A stretch of DNA of 64,000 nt from Sphingomonas sp. Leaf20 (GCF_001421535.1 NZ_LMKN01000001.1:1586267-1650266), one strand, 5' to 3'; counted from the stretch's first letter, positions 26,877 to 38,370 are shown. Notes: generated from the letters alone by a model not told the origin. Translations and numbers: made by a program.

Positions 26877-28045
26877 CAGTAAGCAGCCTTTTCGGTATCG
26901 AGGGGGGCGATCGGACGTTCGCCGACGATCGACAGGCCATAGCCGTCAAGCCCGACCAGCGTGTGATGCGTGTTGGTGATCAGCACCATGTCGTGCACGC
27001 CGAGTTCGGTCAGGATCATCGCGCCGACGCCGTAGTCGCGCAGCTCCTCCATGTCCGGCGTGATCTCCGCGCCGGCCTTCTTGAGCACCGCCGAGGTGAA
27101 CGCGTTGCCGCGCGGACGATTGATGACGACGATCACGCCCGCACCCTCGTCGGCGATCATCTGCATCGACCGCGCGAGGATCCGGCCGCGATCGCCCGAT
27201 TCGCCGAAGATGTCGGCGAACGGCGACAGCGCATGCATGCGGACGAGCGTCGGCTTTGCGGGGTCGATCCGGCCCTTGACCAGCGCGACCTGCTCGGTGC
27301 CCGTCGCCTTGTTCCAGAACGTCAGCGCGCTCCAGCCACCGCCCCATTCGCTGGTGAACTCGGCTTCGGCGCGCTTTTCGACGAGATGATCGTAGCGGCG
27401 GCGATACGCGATCAGGTCGCGGATCGTGCCGATCTTGATGTTGTGGAACTGCGCGAAGGTGACGAGGTCGTCCATCCGCGCCATCGTGCCGTCCTCGTTC
27501 ATGATCTCGCAGATCACGCCCGAGGGATTGAGCCCGGCGAGCCGCGCGACGTCGACCGCCGCCTCGGTATGCCCGGCACGGATCAGCACGCCGCCGTCGC
27601 GCGCGACCAGCGGGAAGACATGGCCGGGGGTGACGATGTCCGCCTTCTGCTTGGTCGCATCGATCGCCACCGCGATGGTGCGCGCGCGGTCCGCCGCCGA
27701 AATGCCCGTGGTGACGCCTTCGAGTGCCTCGATCGACACGGTGAACGCGGTTTCGTGCCGCGTGCCGTTGTTGCGGCTCATCAGCTCGAGCCCGAGCTCC
27801 TCGGTCCGCGCCTTGGTCAGCGCGAGGCAGATCAGTCCGCGGCCATATTTGGCCATGAAGTTGATCTTCTCGGGCGTCGCCATCTGCGCGGGGATGACGA
27901 GGTCGCCCTCGTTCTCGCGGTCCTCGTCATCGACCAGAATGAACATCCGGCCGTTGCGCGCCTCGTCGATGATCTCCTCGGGGCTCGACAGATAGCCGTG
28001 CTTCAGGCGCCCGAGTTCGGCGGTACGTTCAGCGGGCAGAGGCAC
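26876..28045 (-). CDS. ribB: 3,4-dihydroxy-2-butanone-4-phosphate synthase with degenerate GTP cyclohydrolase II domain (RibBX-type)
   Basis: 389 residues from GTG 28045, overlapping ribE by 17 bases. Residues about 20-225 are a full RibB domain: '[20 protein letters not shown]', '[14 protein letters not shown]' and '[15 protein letters not shown]'. The C-terminal region aligns with GTP cyclohydrolase II in order, but the zinc Cys motifs are gone: '[12 protein letters not shown]' replaces CxSxCxTGD and '[10 protein letters not shown]' replaces RxCDCG. It should make dihydroxybutanone phosphate only. A GTP cyclohydrolase II must be elsewhere. Confidence 0.92.
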   Translation of the reverse strand: MPLPAERTAELGRLKHGYLSSPEEIIDEARNGRMFILVDDEDRENEGDLVIPAQMATPEKINFMAKYGRGLICLALTKARTEELGLELMSRNNGTRHETAFTVSIEALEGVTTGISAADRARTIAVAIDATKQKADIVTPGHVFPLVARDGGVLIRAGHTEAAVDVARLAGLNPSGVICEIMNEDGTMARMDDLVTFAQFHNIKIGTIRDLIAYRRRYDHLVEKRAEAEFTSEWGGGWSALTFWNKATGTEQVALVKGRIDPAKPTLVRMHALSPFADIFGESGDRGRILARSMQMIADEGAGVIVVINRPRGNAFTSAVLKKAGAEITPDMEELRDYGVGAMILTELGVHDMVLITNTHHTLVGLDGYGLSIVGERPIAPLDTEKAAY

Positions 28046-28640
28046 GATAATGCTCCATTCTTTGGAGGTAGCGGGCGAGGACGTCGATCTCGATGTTGAC
28101 CGACTGTTCCACGTGGATCGTACCGAGCGTCGTGACCGCCCAGGTGTGCGGGATGATGTTGAGGCCGAATTCGACCTCGCCGTCGACGTCCTGGACGCTG
28201 TTCACGGTGAGCGAGACGCCGTCGACCGTGACCGAGCCCTTGGCCGCGATGAACGGCGCGATCTCGGCGCCGGCGCGGATCTGGACGCGGTGCGAGCCGC
28301 CTTCCTCGGTCACCGCGACGACGGTGCCGAGGCCATCGACATGGCCCGAGACGATATGCCCGCCAAGCTCGTCACCGAGCTTCATCGCGCGTTCGAGGTT
28401 GAACTTGCGACCCTGGGTCCACTGGTCCCTGGCGGTGCGGCTGATCGTCTCGCTCGAGACGTCGACTGCGAACCAGTGCGGCCCCTTGTCGACGACGGTC
28501 AGGCACACGCCCGAACAGGCGATCGACGCGCCGAGATCGACGGTGGCGGTATCATAGGCGGTGCTGACGACGACGCGGGTGTCGCCGCGCGACTCCACGG
28601 TTGTGACGGTGCCGATGTCGGTGACGATTCCGGTGAACAT
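28029..28640 (-). CDS. ribE: Riboflavin synthase (alpha subunit)
   Basis: 203 residues starting MFTGIVTDIGTV, the usual start. Two lumazine-binding repeats are present: 'GASIACSGVCLTVVDKGPHW' in the first and 'KGSVTVDGVSLTVNSVQDVD' in the second, plus 'GGHIVSGHVDGLG'. It dismutates lumazine to riboflavin. It overlaps the ribD stop by one base (TAATG) and ribBX by 17 bases. Confidence 0.96.
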   Translation of the reverse strand: MFTGIVTDIGTVTTVESRGDTRVVVSTAYDTATVDLGASIACSGVCLTVVDKGPHWFAVDVSSETISRTARDQWTQGRKFNLERAMKLGDELGGHIVSGHVDGLGTVVAVTEEGGSHRVQIRAGAEIAPFIAAKGSVTVDGVSLTVNSVQDVDGEVEFGLNIIPHTWAVTTLGTIHVEQSVNIEIDVLARYLQRMEHYRASAR

Positions 28641-29656
28641 TATCCCTCGTTTCGTTCGCGCTCGTAGACCTCGAGCCGGTCGCTGCCAAGTTGCCGTGAA
28701 TCGACGATCGCCCAGCGGCCATGCGCCTTGCCGAGGTCGGTCAGGCCGATATCGCCGAGCGTATGTTTTCCGCCCCCGATGAGGATCGGCGCGCGGTACA
28801 GCAGAAGCCGGTCGACCAGGTCGGCGGCAAGAAACGCGGACGCTACGGCCGCGCCGCCTTCGACGAGGACATGGTCGACGGGAAGCCCCGCAATCGCGCG
28901 CGGCTCGGCGATGACGTGCCACGCCGGACCGGGCGTCTCGGCCGGATGGGGGAGGGCCGCGCGTGTCCGTGACAGTAGCACGCGAATCGGCGACCGGTCC
29001 TCCAGACCGGGCAGGCGGACGTCGAGTCGCGGCGCATCGGTATCGTAGGTGCCGCGCCCGACGAGAATCGCGTCGTGGCGGCTCCGCTCCAGATGTGCGT
29101 GCGCGCGCGCCTGCGGCCCGGTGATCCACCGGCTCGACCCGTCGGGCAGCGCGATGCACCCGTCGAGCGAGGTGGCAAGCTTCAGCGTCACGTGCGGCCG
29201 CCGCGCCGCGCGCCGCGTGAGGAAGCCCGCCATCGACCGCGCGGCGGCCTGCGCCCCCACGCCGGTGTCCACGCGGACGCTTGCGGCGCGCAATCGCGCA
29301 AAACCCTGCCCGGCGGTCCGCGGATCGGGGTCCTCGAGCGCCGCGACGACGCGTGCGACCCCCGCCGCGATCAGCAGGTCGCTGCAGGCCGGGCCGCGCG
29401 GCGACACATGCGCGCAGGGCTCGAGCGTCACATAGGCGGTCGCGCCGCGTGCCCGCGGGCCCGCCTGTGCGAGCGCCATCGCCTCGGCATGCGGCCGGCC
29501 ACCCGGCTGCGTCCAGCCGCGCCCGACGACGCGACCATCCGCGGCGACGATCACGCACCCGACATTGGGGTTGGGGGCGGTCCGCGCGCGGCTCCGCCCG
29601 GCGAGCGCGATCGCTGCACCGATGAACCGCGCGTCACCGGGACTGGCGCGGCTCAG
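28640..29656 (-). CDS. ribD: Bifunctional riboflavin deaminase/reductase RibD, apparent CTG start
   Basis: 338 residues if started at CTG 29656. Deaminase domain: PNPNVG, zinc His in 'GRPHAEAMAL' and Cys in PCAH plus 'PRGPACSD'. Reductase domain: 'RPHVTLKLATSLDGCIALPD', 'LVEGGAAVASAFL'. In this frame there is no ATG, GTG or TTG between the upstream gene's end and the deaminase motifs. The only candidate is CTG in CTGA, overlapping the previous stop as ATGA/GTGA do elsewhere here. The next in-frame GTG would cut off the PNPNVG motif. Confidence 0.92.
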   Translation of the reverse strand: MSRASPGDARFIGAAIALAGRSRARTAPNPNVGCVIVAADGRVVGRGWTQPGGRPHAEAMALAQAGPRARGATAYVTLEPCAHVSPRGPACSDLLIAAGVARVVAALEDPDPRTAGQGFARLRAASVRVDTGVGAQAAARSMAGFLTRRAARRPHVTLKLATSLDGCIALPDGSSRWITGPQARAHAHLERSRHDAILVGRGTYDTDAPRLDVRLPGLEDRSPIRVLLSRTRAALPHPAETPGPAWHVIAEPRAIAGLPVDHVLVEGGAAVASAFLAADLVDRLLLYRAPILIGGGKHTLGDIGLTDLGKAHGRWAIVDSRQLGSDRLEVYERERNEG

Positions 29657-30000
29657 ATGCCCATGGCCTTGAGCTTGTCGTCCATCCGCTTGAACGACGC
29701 GCGGGTTTCTTCCTCGCGCTTCTTCTGCTCGGCGATTCGCGCCGCCTTGATCGGCGCGTCGATCTTCTGCTGCGCGAGGATCTGCTCGTCGGTGCGATCC
29801 GCCGGCCACTGCTCGACATAAACGATGTTCGGCCGATACTCGCGCTCGGCGTAGCTGTCCTTCGAGAAGGCGTAGATCAGGAACCCCGTGACCAGCATCG
29901 CCAGCGCAAGGAAGCCGAGTTCGTACGGCTGCCGGTGGCTGAAGAAGAGACGGAGATCGCGATAGGCGCGAACCGGGGAAAAACGACTGAAAAAGCCCAT
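29653..30000 (-). CDS. Small membrane protein with coiled-coil tail, unknown
   Basis: 115 residues from ATG 30000. A basic start (MGFFSRFSPVRAYRDLRLFF) is followed by one membrane segment ('LGFLALAMLVTGFLIYAF'), an exposed region 'NIVYVEQWPADRTDEQILAQ' and a Lys/Glu-rich C-terminal helix. The family looks like an alphaproteobacterial hypothetical; no function known to me. It sits between gltX and ribD on the same strand and its stop overlaps the ribD CTG start. Confidence 0.75.
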   Translation of the reverse strand: MGFFSRFSPVRAYRDLRLFFSHRQPYELGFLALAMLVTGFLIYAFSKDSYAEREYRPNIVYVEQWPADRTDEQILAQQKIDAPIKAARIAEQKKREEETRASFKRMDDKLKAMGI

Positions 30001-30064
30001 GCGCGTCAAGATAGGCATCCCGCCCCGGCGAGGCCAGTGCTGCAAGCGCAACTTCGCACGCCCG

Positions 30065-31405
30065 TCAGTCCTCCCGCGCGCCCAATCGGGCGAGCGCACG
30101 CTCGCGACCGATCAGCGGCAGCAGCGCCGCCATATCCGGCCCGTGGTCACGCCCGGTCAGCGCACGCCGCAGCGGCAGGAACAGCGCCTTGCCCTTGCGC
30201 CCGGTTTCCGTCTTCAGCCGGCCGGTCAGCGCATGCCAGGGGTCGTTCGACCAGTCGATCGCCGCGGCGGCGGCATGCGCCTGGTCGAGATAGGCGCGCT
30301 CCGCATCGTCCGTCGCCGTGTCGATCGCGACCGGTCCCTCGATCACGCCCCACCAGTCCGCTGCGTCGGCAAGCGTCACCAGGTTCGGCTGCACGGCCTC
30401 CCACGCCTGCGCATCCATCCCTGCAGGCAGACGATCCGCGACCGCGGCATAGGGCAGCGCGTGGAGGATGCGCGCATTGACCTGCGACAGTTCCGCCTCG
30501 TCGAACCGTGCCGGCGCGCGCCCGAATCGTGCAAAATCGAACGTCGCGATCAGCGGTGCCGCGTCGGCGATCGGCTCGACCGGGTCGCTCGTCCCGATCC
30601 GTGCGAGCAGCGCCCGGATCGCCTGCGGCTCGATGCCGATCTCGCGGAAATGATCCGCGCCGAGCGAGCCGAGGCGCTTCGACAATTTGCCCTCCGCGCC
30701 CGTCAACAGCGCCTCGTGCGCGAACCGCGGCGGCGCCACGCCGAGCGCATCGAACATCTGCAGCTGAAGTGCGGTGTTGGACACATGATCCTCACCACGC
30801 ACGACATGGCTGATCCCCATATCGGCGTCGTCGATCGCGGAGGGCAGCATATAGAGCCATGATCCGTCCGCGCGGCGGATCACCGGATCGCTCATCGTCC
30901 GGGCCTCGAAATGCTGTGGCCCGCGGATCAGGTCGTCCCACGCGATCGGGGCGTCGTGATCCAGCTTGAACCGCCAGTGCGGGGCAACGCCCTCGCGTTC
31001 GAACGCCGACTTCTGTTCGTCGCTCAGCGCGAGCGCGGCGCGGTCATAGATCGGCGGCAACCCCCGACCCGCGGCGATCTTGCGCTTGAGGTCGAGCTCC
31101 TGCGCGCTCTCATAGGCCGGATAGACATGCCCGCTCGCGACCAGCGCCGCGAACCGCGCTTCGTACAGCGCAAAGCGGGCGGATTGCCGCTCCTCGCCGT
31201 CGGGCGTCATGCCGAGCCAGTCGAGATCCGCGCGGATCGCCTCGACGAACCGCTCCTCGCTGCGCGCCGCATCGGTGTCGTCGATCCGCAGGATGAACCG
31301 GCCGCCACTCGCGCGTGCGAACATCCAGTTGTGAAGCGCGGTGCGGATATTGCCGACATGGAGCCGGCCGGTGGGCGAGGGGGCGAAACGCGTGGTGACG
31401 GTCAT
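30065..31405 (-). CDS. gltX: Glutamyl-tRNA synthetase
   Basis: 446 residues. Class I signatures: 'RFAPSPTGRLHVGNIRTALH' (HIGH variant HVGN) and 'GKLSKRLG' (KMSKS variant). 'FILRIDDTDAARS' and 'HVVRGEDHVSNTALQLQMFD' are GluRS blocks. It charges tRNA-Glu, and many alphaproteobacteria have two such enzymes, one acting on tRNA-Gln; the sequence alone does not tell which this is. Confidence 0.95.
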   Translation of the reverse strand: MTVTTRFAPSPTGRLHVGNIRTALHNWMFARASGGRFILRIDDTDAARSEERFVEAIRADLDWLGMTPDGEERQSARFALYEARFAALVASGHVYPAYESAQELDLKRKIAAGRGLPPIYDRAALALSDEQKSAFEREGVAPHWRFKLDHDAPIAWDDLIRGPQHFEARTMSDPVIRRADGSWLYMLPSAIDDADMGISHVVRGEDHVSNTALQLQMFDALGVAPPRFAHEALLTGAEGKLSKRLGSLGADHFREIGIEPQAIRALLARIGTSDPVEPIADAAPLIATFDFARFGRAPARFDEAELSQVNARILHALPYAAVADRLPAGMDAQAWEAVQPNLVTLADAADWWGVIEGPVAIDTATDDAERAYLDQAHAAAAAIDWSNDPWHALTGRLKTETGRKGKALFLPLRRALTGRDHGPDMAALLPLIGRERALARLGARED

Positions 31406-31509
31406 CCCCGTGCTCTACGAACCCCGGCGCGTGCGGGCAAATCCCTTCGCCCCTTTCGCGTTGCGGACACGCGGACTAAGGGGCGTGCAATTCCGGTGGA
31501 GCGATTTTG

Positions 31510-32448
31510 ATGAAATTGATGACGGGCAATTCGAACCTGCCACTCGCGCAGGAGATCGCCGCCTATCTCGAAACACCGCTGACCGACGTCAGCGTGCGCC
31601 GCTTCGCCGATGAGGAAGTGTTCGTCGAGATCAACGAGAACGTGCGTGGCGAGGACGTGTTCGTGATCCAGTCGACCGGGTATCCGGCGAACGACAACCT
31701 CATGGAACTGCTCATCATGATCGACGCGTTGAAGCGCGCGTCGGCTCGCCGGATTACCGCGGTGATCCCGTATATGGGCTATGCCCGACAGGATCGTAAG
31801 CCGGGTCCGCGCACGCCGATATCGGCCAAGCTCGTCGCCAACCTCATCACCGTCGCGGGCGCCAACCGCGTTCTCTCGGTCGATCTGCATGCGGGCCAGA
31901 TCCAGGGCTTCTTCGATATCCCGACCGACAATCTCTATGCCGCCCCCGTCATGTCCGCGGACATCCTTGCGCGGTTCAAGGGCAAGAACCTGATGGTCGT
32001 GTCGCCCGACGTCGGCGGCGTGGTCCGCGCGCGCGTGCTGGCCAAGCGTCTCGACAACGCGCCGCTCGCGATCGTCGACAAGCGTCGCGAGCGTGCGGGC
32101 GAATCGGAGGTGATGAACATCATCGGCGAAGTCGAGGGGCGCTTCTGCATCCTGGTCGATGACATCGTCGATTCGGCAGGCACGCTGTGCAACGCCGCAG
32201 CCGCGCTGAAGGAAGCCGGCGCGGAGGACGTCGTCGCCTATGTGACGCACGGCGTCCTGTCGGGCGGCGCAGTCGCGCGCGTCGAGGGGTCCGAGCTGCG
32301 CGAGCTCGTCATCACCGATTCGATCGGCAACCACGACGTCATCAAGACCGCGGGCGGCAAGATCCGCCATCTGCAGATCGCGCCGCTGCTCGGCGAAGCG
32401 ATTAAGCGGATCGCCGACGAAACGAGCGTATCGAGCCTGTTCGACTGA
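31510..32448 (+). CDS. prs: Ribose-phosphate pyrophosphokinase
   Basis: 312 residues. '[20 protein letters not shown]' is the flexible ATP loop, and '[14 protein letters not shown]' is the PRPP-binding motif. '[17 protein letters not shown]' carries the metal-binding His. It makes PRPP from ribose-5-phosphate and ATP. The ATG at 31510 follows a TTG at 31507 that I ignore. Divergent from gltX. Confidence 0.96.
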   Translation: MKLMTGNSNLPLAQEIAAYLETPLTDVSVRRFADEEVFVEINENVRGEDVFVIQSTGYPANDNLMELLIMIDALKRASARRITAVIPYMGYARQDRKPGPRTPISAKLVANLITVAGANRVLSVDLHAGQIQGFFDIPTDNLYAAPVMSADILARFKGKNLMVVSPDVGGVVRARVLAKRLDNAPLAIVDKRRERAGESEVMNIIGEVEGRFCILVDDIVDSAGTLCNAAAALKEAGAEDVVAYVTHGVLSGGAVARVEGSELRELVITDSIGNHDVIKTAGGKIRHLQIAPLLGEAIKRIADETSVSSLFD

Positions 32449-32537
32449 CGCTGCAGGTCGGCGCGGTCACGGACGCGGTCCGCCGCGACGTGCGTCTGCG
32501 TCGACCGGCGGTCACCGACGCGCCCGGAGCCGGTCGC

Positions 32538-32885
32538 TTATCGCTGGGACAGCGCGACGATATGGTCGAGCACCGCGGGGTGCAGCGGCTTGGCAAAGGC
32601 GCAGCCATATTTGAACTTGTCGCGCCACGCGACCACCGCCTCGAGCGCGGCGAGCCCCGGCAGCGTCAGCCACACCACCGTCCCCGGCCACAGCGTAAAG
32701 CTCGTCTCCGCGCGAAACCCCGATGCCGACAGGTCGGTCACTTCGATCTCGAATCGCGTCTGTCCCCGATCGCGCAGATGTGCCCGCATCCGGACCGATT
32801 TGCGCAGGGCCCGACGAAGCTCTTCACCTTGGGGTGCATCGGGCGAGTCGAATGCAGGATGTGTCATGACCGGATCATGCTCCAA
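32538..32885 (-). CDS. PilZ domain protein
   Basis: 115 residues (or 109 from ATG at 32867). 'RRALRKSVRMRAHLRD' supplies the Arg-rich RxxxR region and 'VTDLSASGFRAET' the (D/N)xSxxG motif that binds cyclic-di-GMP in PilZ proteins. The sequence is a single PilZ domain without an effector. Role unknown. Confidence 0.85.
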   Translation of the reverse strand: MEHDPVMTHPAFDSPDAPQGEELRRALRKSVRMRAHLRDRGQTRFEIEVTDLSASGFRAETSFTLWPGTVVWLTLPGLAALEAVVAWRDKFKYGCAFAKPLHPAVLDHIVALSQR

Positions 32886-33057
32886 AAAGGGTTACTTTTC
32901 CGCAAACGTTCGATCCACGCGCGATGTCGAGGCTAGGGGATTGCGCTATTGCAAACGACACGCAAATGCAAAAACCTTCAGGGTGGATATTCTGCCCGCC
33001 CTGTGCTTTACGCGTTCCCATTCCCGAGTTTCCTAAAAATTGCGTGGAGCCTTCCCG

Positions 33058-34260
<1,203 letters not shown>

Positions 34261-34295
34261 CCGCTGCCCACTGCATACTGATCTTGCGAAAAACG

Positions 34296-34327
34296 GGGCT
34301 CGGACGGAAACGTCCGGGCCCTTTTTC
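34296..34327 (+). terminator. Intrinsic terminator after sucC
   Basis: GGGC-T-CGGACG, GAAA loop, CGTCCG-G-GCCC, then TTTTT: an 11-pair stem (one T-G pair) closed by a GNRA loop and followed by a T-run. It separates sucC from etfBA. Confidence 0.9.
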
Positions 34328-34491
34328 GTTGGTATCGCAGCTGTCCCGACGCGGCGGTCGTTGTGACGCTACGGTATCCGATGTTTCCGTACCGCACTTG
34401 CGAAAACGACGCGAAACCGCCATCTGTCCGGCCAACGCCTGCCGGGTAACAGGCGGGCGAAACGAATAGATTCACCTTGGAAGGAATCCCG

Positions 34492-35238
34492 ATGAAGGTG
34501 CTGGTGCCGGTCAAGCGCGTGCTTGACTACAACGTGAAGCCTCGCGTGAAGGCGGACGGAACGGGCGTCGATCTGGCGAACGTCAAGATGAGCATGAACC
34601 CGTTCGACGAGATCGCGGTCGAAGAGGCGATTCGCCTTAAGGACAAGGGCGTGACGGAGATCGTCGTCGTCTCGATCGGCGAGCAGAAGTCGCAGGAAAC
34701 GCTCCGCACCGCGCTCGCCATGGGCGCCGACCGTGCGATCCTCGTCGTCAGCGAGACCAAGGTCGAACCGCTGGGCGTCGCGAAGATCCTCGCCAAGATC
34801 GTCGAGGAAGAAAAGCCCGACATGGTCATCCTCGGCAAGCAGGCGATCGACGACGACAACAACCAGACCGGGCAGATGCTCGCCGGGCTCCTGAACTGGG
34901 GCCAGGGCACGTTCGCGTCGAAGGTCGAGATCGCCGACGGCTCGGTTAACGTGACGCGCGAAGTCGATGGCGGCGCGGAGACGGACACGCTCACGCTCCC
35001 CGCGATCATCACCACCGATCTTCGCCTCAACGAGCCGCGTTATGCGTCGCTGCCCAACATCATGAAGGCCAAGTCGAAGCCGATGGCGCAGAAGACGCCC
35101 GCGGATTTCGGCGTCGACGTGACGCCGCGGCTGACCACGCTGAAGGTGGTCGAGCCCGCCAAGCGCTCGGCCGGGATCAAGGTCGCCGATGTCGACGCGC
35201 TGGTCGGCAAGCTCAAGGAAATGGGAGTCGCCAAGTGA
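34492..35238 (+). CDS. etfB: Electron transfer flavoprotein beta subunit
   Basis: 248 residues. '[20 protein letters not shown]' at the start and '[20 protein letters not shown]' (AMP/adenine region) are FixA/EtfB blocks. It binds AMP and with EtfA carries electrons from acyl-CoA and other dehydrogenases to ubiquinone via ETF-QO. AAGGA precedes the ATG at 34492. It overlaps etfA by GTGA. Confidence 0.96.
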   Translation: MKVLVPVKRVLDYNVKPRVKADGTGVDLANVKMSMNPFDEIAVEEAIRLKDKGVTEIVVVSIGEQKSQETLRTALAMGADRAILVVSETKVEPLGVAKILAKIVEEEKPDMVILGKQAIDDDNNQTGQMLAGLLNWGQGTFASKVEIADGSVNVTREVDGGAETDTLTLPAIITTDLRLNEPRYASLPNIMKAKSKPMAQKTPADFGVDVTPRLTTLKVVEPAKRSAGIKVADVDALVGKLKEMGVAK

Positions 35239-36164
35239 AGACGCTCGTCTGGGTCGAACATGACGGTCAGGCCGTCAAGGATGCCACGCTTTCTGCCGTA
35301 ACTGCGGCTAGCCAGCTTGGTGAAGTCCATCTGCTGGTCGCCGGCCAGGGCGTCGACGGCGTCGCGGCCGAGGCTGCCAAGATCGCCGGTGTCGGCAAGG
35401 TCCACGTTGCCGACGACGCCGCGTTCGCGCATGCGCTCGCCGAGAACGTCGCGCCGCTGATCGTCGAACTGATGGGGCATCACGATGCGTTCGTCGCGCC
35501 GTCGACCACGCACGGCAAGAATATCGCGCCGCGCGTCGCCGCTTTGCTCGACGTGATGCAGATCAGCGACATCCTGTCGGTCGAGAGCGAGGACACGTTC
35601 ACGCGCCCGATCTACGCGGGCAACGCGATCGCTACCGTCCAGTCGTCGGATGCGAAGAAGGTCATCACGGTCCGCGGCACGGCGTTCGCCAAGGCCGCGA
35701 CCGAGGGCGGTTCGGGCGAGATCGAGGCGGTTGCGTCGACCGGCGACAAGGGTCTGTCGACCTTTGCCGGCTCGGAGATCGCGAAGAACGAGCGTCCCGA
35801 GCTGACCAGCGCGAAGATCATCGTCTCGGGCGGCCGTGCGCTGGCCTCGAGCGACCAGTTCCACGCGCTGATCGATCCGCTCGCGGACAAGATGGGTGCG
35901 GGCGTCGGTGCTTCGCGCGCCGCTGTCGACGCGGGCTATGCGCCGAACGACTATCAGGTCGGCCAGACCGGCAAGATCGTCGCGCCGGAAGTCTATGTCG
36001 CGGTCGGCATCTCGGGCGCGATCCAGCATCTCGCGGGGATGAAGGACTCGAAGGTCATCATCGCGATCAACAAGGACGAGGACGCGCCGATCTTCCAGGT
36101 CGCGGACATCGGCCTGGTCGGCGATCTGTTCAAGATCGTCCCCGAACTGACTGAGAAGCTCTGA
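35235..36164 (+). CDS. etfA: Electron transfer flavoprotein alpha subunit
   Basis: 309 residues from GTG. The C-terminal FAD-binding signature '[20 protein letters not shown]' followed by '[20 protein letters not shown]' is diagnostic for EtfA/FixB. Partner of EtfB, coupled by 4-base overlap. Confidence 0.96.
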   Translation: MKTLVWVEHDGQAVKDATLSAVTAASQLGEVHLLVAGQGVDGVAAEAAKIAGVGKVHVADDAAFAHALAENVAPLIVELMGHHDAFVAPSTTHGKNIAPRVAALLDVMQISDILSVESEDTFTRPIYAGNAIATVQSSDAKKVITVRGTAFAKAATEGGSGEIEAVASTGDKGLSTFAGSEIAKNERPELTSAKIIVSGGRALASSDQFHALIDPLADKMGAGVGASRAAVDAGYAPNDYQVGQTGKIVAPEVYVAVGISGAIQHLAGMKDSKVIIAINKDEDAPIFQVADIGLVGDLFKIVPELTEKL

Positions 36165-36174
36165 CCCCGCTCCA

Positions 36175-36257
36175 CCTCCCCCGCCAGGGGGAGGCGGCAG
36201 GCGCGGCCTGACGGAGGGGGAGGACAGGCAGGCCCATGGCCGCGGTCCTCCTCCCCC
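36175..36257. repeat. GC-rich palindromic region after etfA
   Basis: A perfect 8-base hairpin CCTCCCCC-GCCA-GGGGGAGG (36175-36194) is followed by GGAGGGGGAGGAC and, 20 bases on, an imperfect inverse ending GTCCTCCTCCCCC. There is no T-run. It may end the etfBA transcript or be a second class of dispersed palindrome. Confidence 0.5.
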
Positions 36258-36330
36258 ATGGAACCCGGACAGCGATGACCACGGCAGGCCCGAGCTTGCC
36301 GCTCCCCGCGATCCTCCCCAGATATCAACC

Positions 36331-37086
36331 ATGTACGGCGTCCAACCCCATCCCCGCGACCGGATCCTGTCCGCCGCGGGTGCCGCCGGCCTGTGCGCGG
36401 CGCTGGGCTATGCCCTGATCCTGGGTCTTGGCGTCAGCCTCCCGTCGGCGATCCCCGACGCGCTCAAGACGTTCGCGGTCGGCCCGCCACCACCGCCGCC
36501 GCCGCCCGAAAAGGTCCTGCCGCGCCCGACCAGGAGCCATCGCCCCGAAGGCGCGGCATCCCCCGCGAACCTGCGGTCAAAGGCGACCGAACTGGTCGCG
36601 CCCATTCCGATCGTCCCCCCGATCATCCCGCCTCCGGTCGTCGCCGCGCTCAAGCCGGGGGTCGGCAGCGAGGCGACCACCGGGGCTGCGCCGGTTCCGG
36701 GGCCGGGCACCGGCGCGGGGGGCGAGGGCGATGGGACCGGCAGCGGCCGCTATGGCAACGGTGACGGCGATGGGGGGGACGAAAGCCCGCCCCGGCTGCT
36801 GAAAGGGCGCTTCCGGAACAAGGACTTCCCGAATGCGGAGGCGATCATCGGCGCGGGCGGGATCGTCGGCGTACGCTATACGGTCGAGACGAACGGGCGG
36901 GTCACCGGCTGCTCGGTGACGCGATCGAGCGGCAATGGCGTGCTCGATGCGACGACGTGCCGATTGATCGAATTGCGCTTTCGCTATCGGCCATGGCTCG
37001 ATGCCGCGGGCCGTCCGGTCCGGTCGACCGTCGTCCACAACCAGGAATGGGTCAACGAACTCGGGTCCCCCGAAGGCGACGACTGA
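36331..37086 (+). CDS. TonB-like energy transducer with C-terminal TonB domain
   Basis: 251 residues. One N-terminal membrane segment (about 14-37), a Pro-rich stretch (eight prolines after 'AVGPP', then '[10 protein letters not shown]'), a Gly/Asp-rich linker and a C-terminal TonB fold: '[20 protein letters not shown]' and '[20 protein letters not shown]'. It would link the inner membrane proton-motive system to outer membrane receptors. ExbB/ExbD are not adjacent. The C-terminal Cys pair (GCSV, TTC) is common in this subfamily. Confidence 0.85.
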   Translation: MYGVQPHPRDRILSAAGAAGLCAALGYALILGLGVSLPSAIPDALKTFAVGPPPPPPPPEKVLPRPTRSHRPEGAASPANLRSKATELVAPIPIVPPIIPPPVVAALKPGVGSEATTGAAPVPGPGTGAGGEGDGTGSGRYGNGDGDGGDESPPRLLKGRFRNKDFPNAEAIIGAGGIVGVRYTVETNGRVTGCSVTRSSGNGVLDATTCRLIELRFRYRPWLDAAGRPVRSTVVHNQEWVNELGSPEGDD

Positions 37087-37128
37087 TCCCCTTGCCGCCG
37101 CCCGACGCGGCGGGCACGATGGCGCGGC

Positions 37129-38367
37129 ATGATCTCCGCCCTGCTCCTGATCGCCGCGCAGGCAAGCGCGGCGCCGGTCGCCCCCGACCCCCGCGTCGCG
37201 GCACGTGTCGACCGGGTGCTCAGGAAGACCCCGGTCATCGACGGCCATAACGACCTCGCCTGGGAAATCCGCGACGTGCACGGTGCCAAGGTCGAATCGC
37301 TCGATCTCGCCGCGGACACGCGCCCGCTCCAGACCGATATTCCCCGCCTGCGAAAGGGCCGCGTCGGCGCGCAATTCTGGTCGGTGTGGATCCCCGCCGA
37401 CACGACCGGGTCGCGCGCGGTCGAGATGACGCTCGAACAGATCGACATCGTCCGCCGCTTCGTCGCGGCCAATCCCGCAGCGCTCGACCACGCGACCAGC
37501 GCAACCGATATTCGTCGGATCGAACGCGCCGGGCGAATCGCGTCGCTGATCGGCGTCGAGGGCGGGCATCAGATCGACGGGCGCCTCTCGGTCCTTCGCC
37601 AATATCACGCGCTCGGCGTCGGCTACATGACGCTGACGCATGGCAAGAGCCTGAACTGGGCGGACAGTTCGACCGATACGCCACGCGCGAACGGGCTCAC
37701 CGATTTCGGCCGCGCGGTCGTCGCGGAGATGAACCGCATCGGCATGATCGTCGATGTCAGCCACGTTTCCGACGCGACGATGCGCGCGGTCCTCGCGGTC
37801 GCCAGGGCGCCGGTGATGGCCTCGCACTCCAGCGCGCGGGCGCTGACCGATGCGCCGCGCGACGTTCCCGACGACCTGCTCGCCGCGATCGGTGCGCGCG
37901 GCGGGATCGTCATGGTCAATTTCTACCCCGCCTTCGTCTCGACCGCATGGCGCGCCTGGGATGCCGACCGGACCGCCTTCGCCAGGACGGCAGGCGTACC
38001 CGCGAACGTCTATGGGACGCGTTCGCCTGCGCCGCTGGTCGCCTGGGACCGGGACCATCCCGAACCCAGCGTCACCGCCGCGACCGTTGCGGATCATGTC
38101 GAGCATATCGCGCGCGTCGCGGGCCGCGACCATGTCGGCCTCGGCGGCGATTATGACGGCATCAACGGCACCGGGCCGCAGGGGATGACGGGCGTCGACG
38201 GCTATCCTCTGCTGTTCGCCGAACTCGCGCGACGCGGCTGGAGCGACGCGGACATGGCGAAGCTCGCGGGTGGCAACATGCTGCGCGTCATGGATGCCGC
38301 GGCGACGGTCGCGCGGTCGCTGTCCGCCCTGCCGCCCGGCGACGCGATCGACGTCGCGTCGCGCTGA
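37129..38367 (+). CDS. Membrane dipeptidase family (M19) protein
   Basis: 412 residues with a short signal sequence ('ISALLLIAAQASAA'). Zinc-ligand motif HND in 'VIDGHNDLAWEIRD', bridging Glu in 'GVEGGHQI', and the later 'VDVSHVSDATM' and 'ASHSSARAL' His residues match renal-dipeptidase-like enzymes. 'VGLGGDYDGI' is a further family block. It likely cleaves dipeptides in the periplasm. It converges with the MFS gene. Confidence 0.93.
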   Translation: MISALLLIAAQASAAPVAPDPRVAARVDRVLRKTPVIDGHNDLAWEIRDVHGAKVESLDLAADTRPLQTDIPRLRKGRVGAQFWSVWIPADTTGSRAVEMTLEQIDIVRRFVAANPAALDHATSATDIRRIERAGRIASLIGVEGGHQIDGRLSVLRQYHALGVGYMTLTHGKSLNWADSSTDTPRANGLTDFGRAVVAEMNRIGMIVDVSHVSDATMRAVLAVARAPVMASHSSARALTDAPRDVPDDLLAAIGARGGIVMVNFYPAFVSTAWRAWDADRTAFARTAGVPANVYGTRSPAPLVAWDRDHPEPSVTAATVADHVEHIARVAGRDHVGLGGDYDGINGTGPQGMTGVDGYPLLFAELARRGWSDADMAKLAGGNMLRVMDAAATVARSLSALPPGDAIDVASR

Positions 38368-38370
38368 GGG

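Noticed and set aside
36175-36257. Classical intrinsic terminator after etfA
   Set aside because: Strong hairpins but no T-run, so reported only as a palindromic region.
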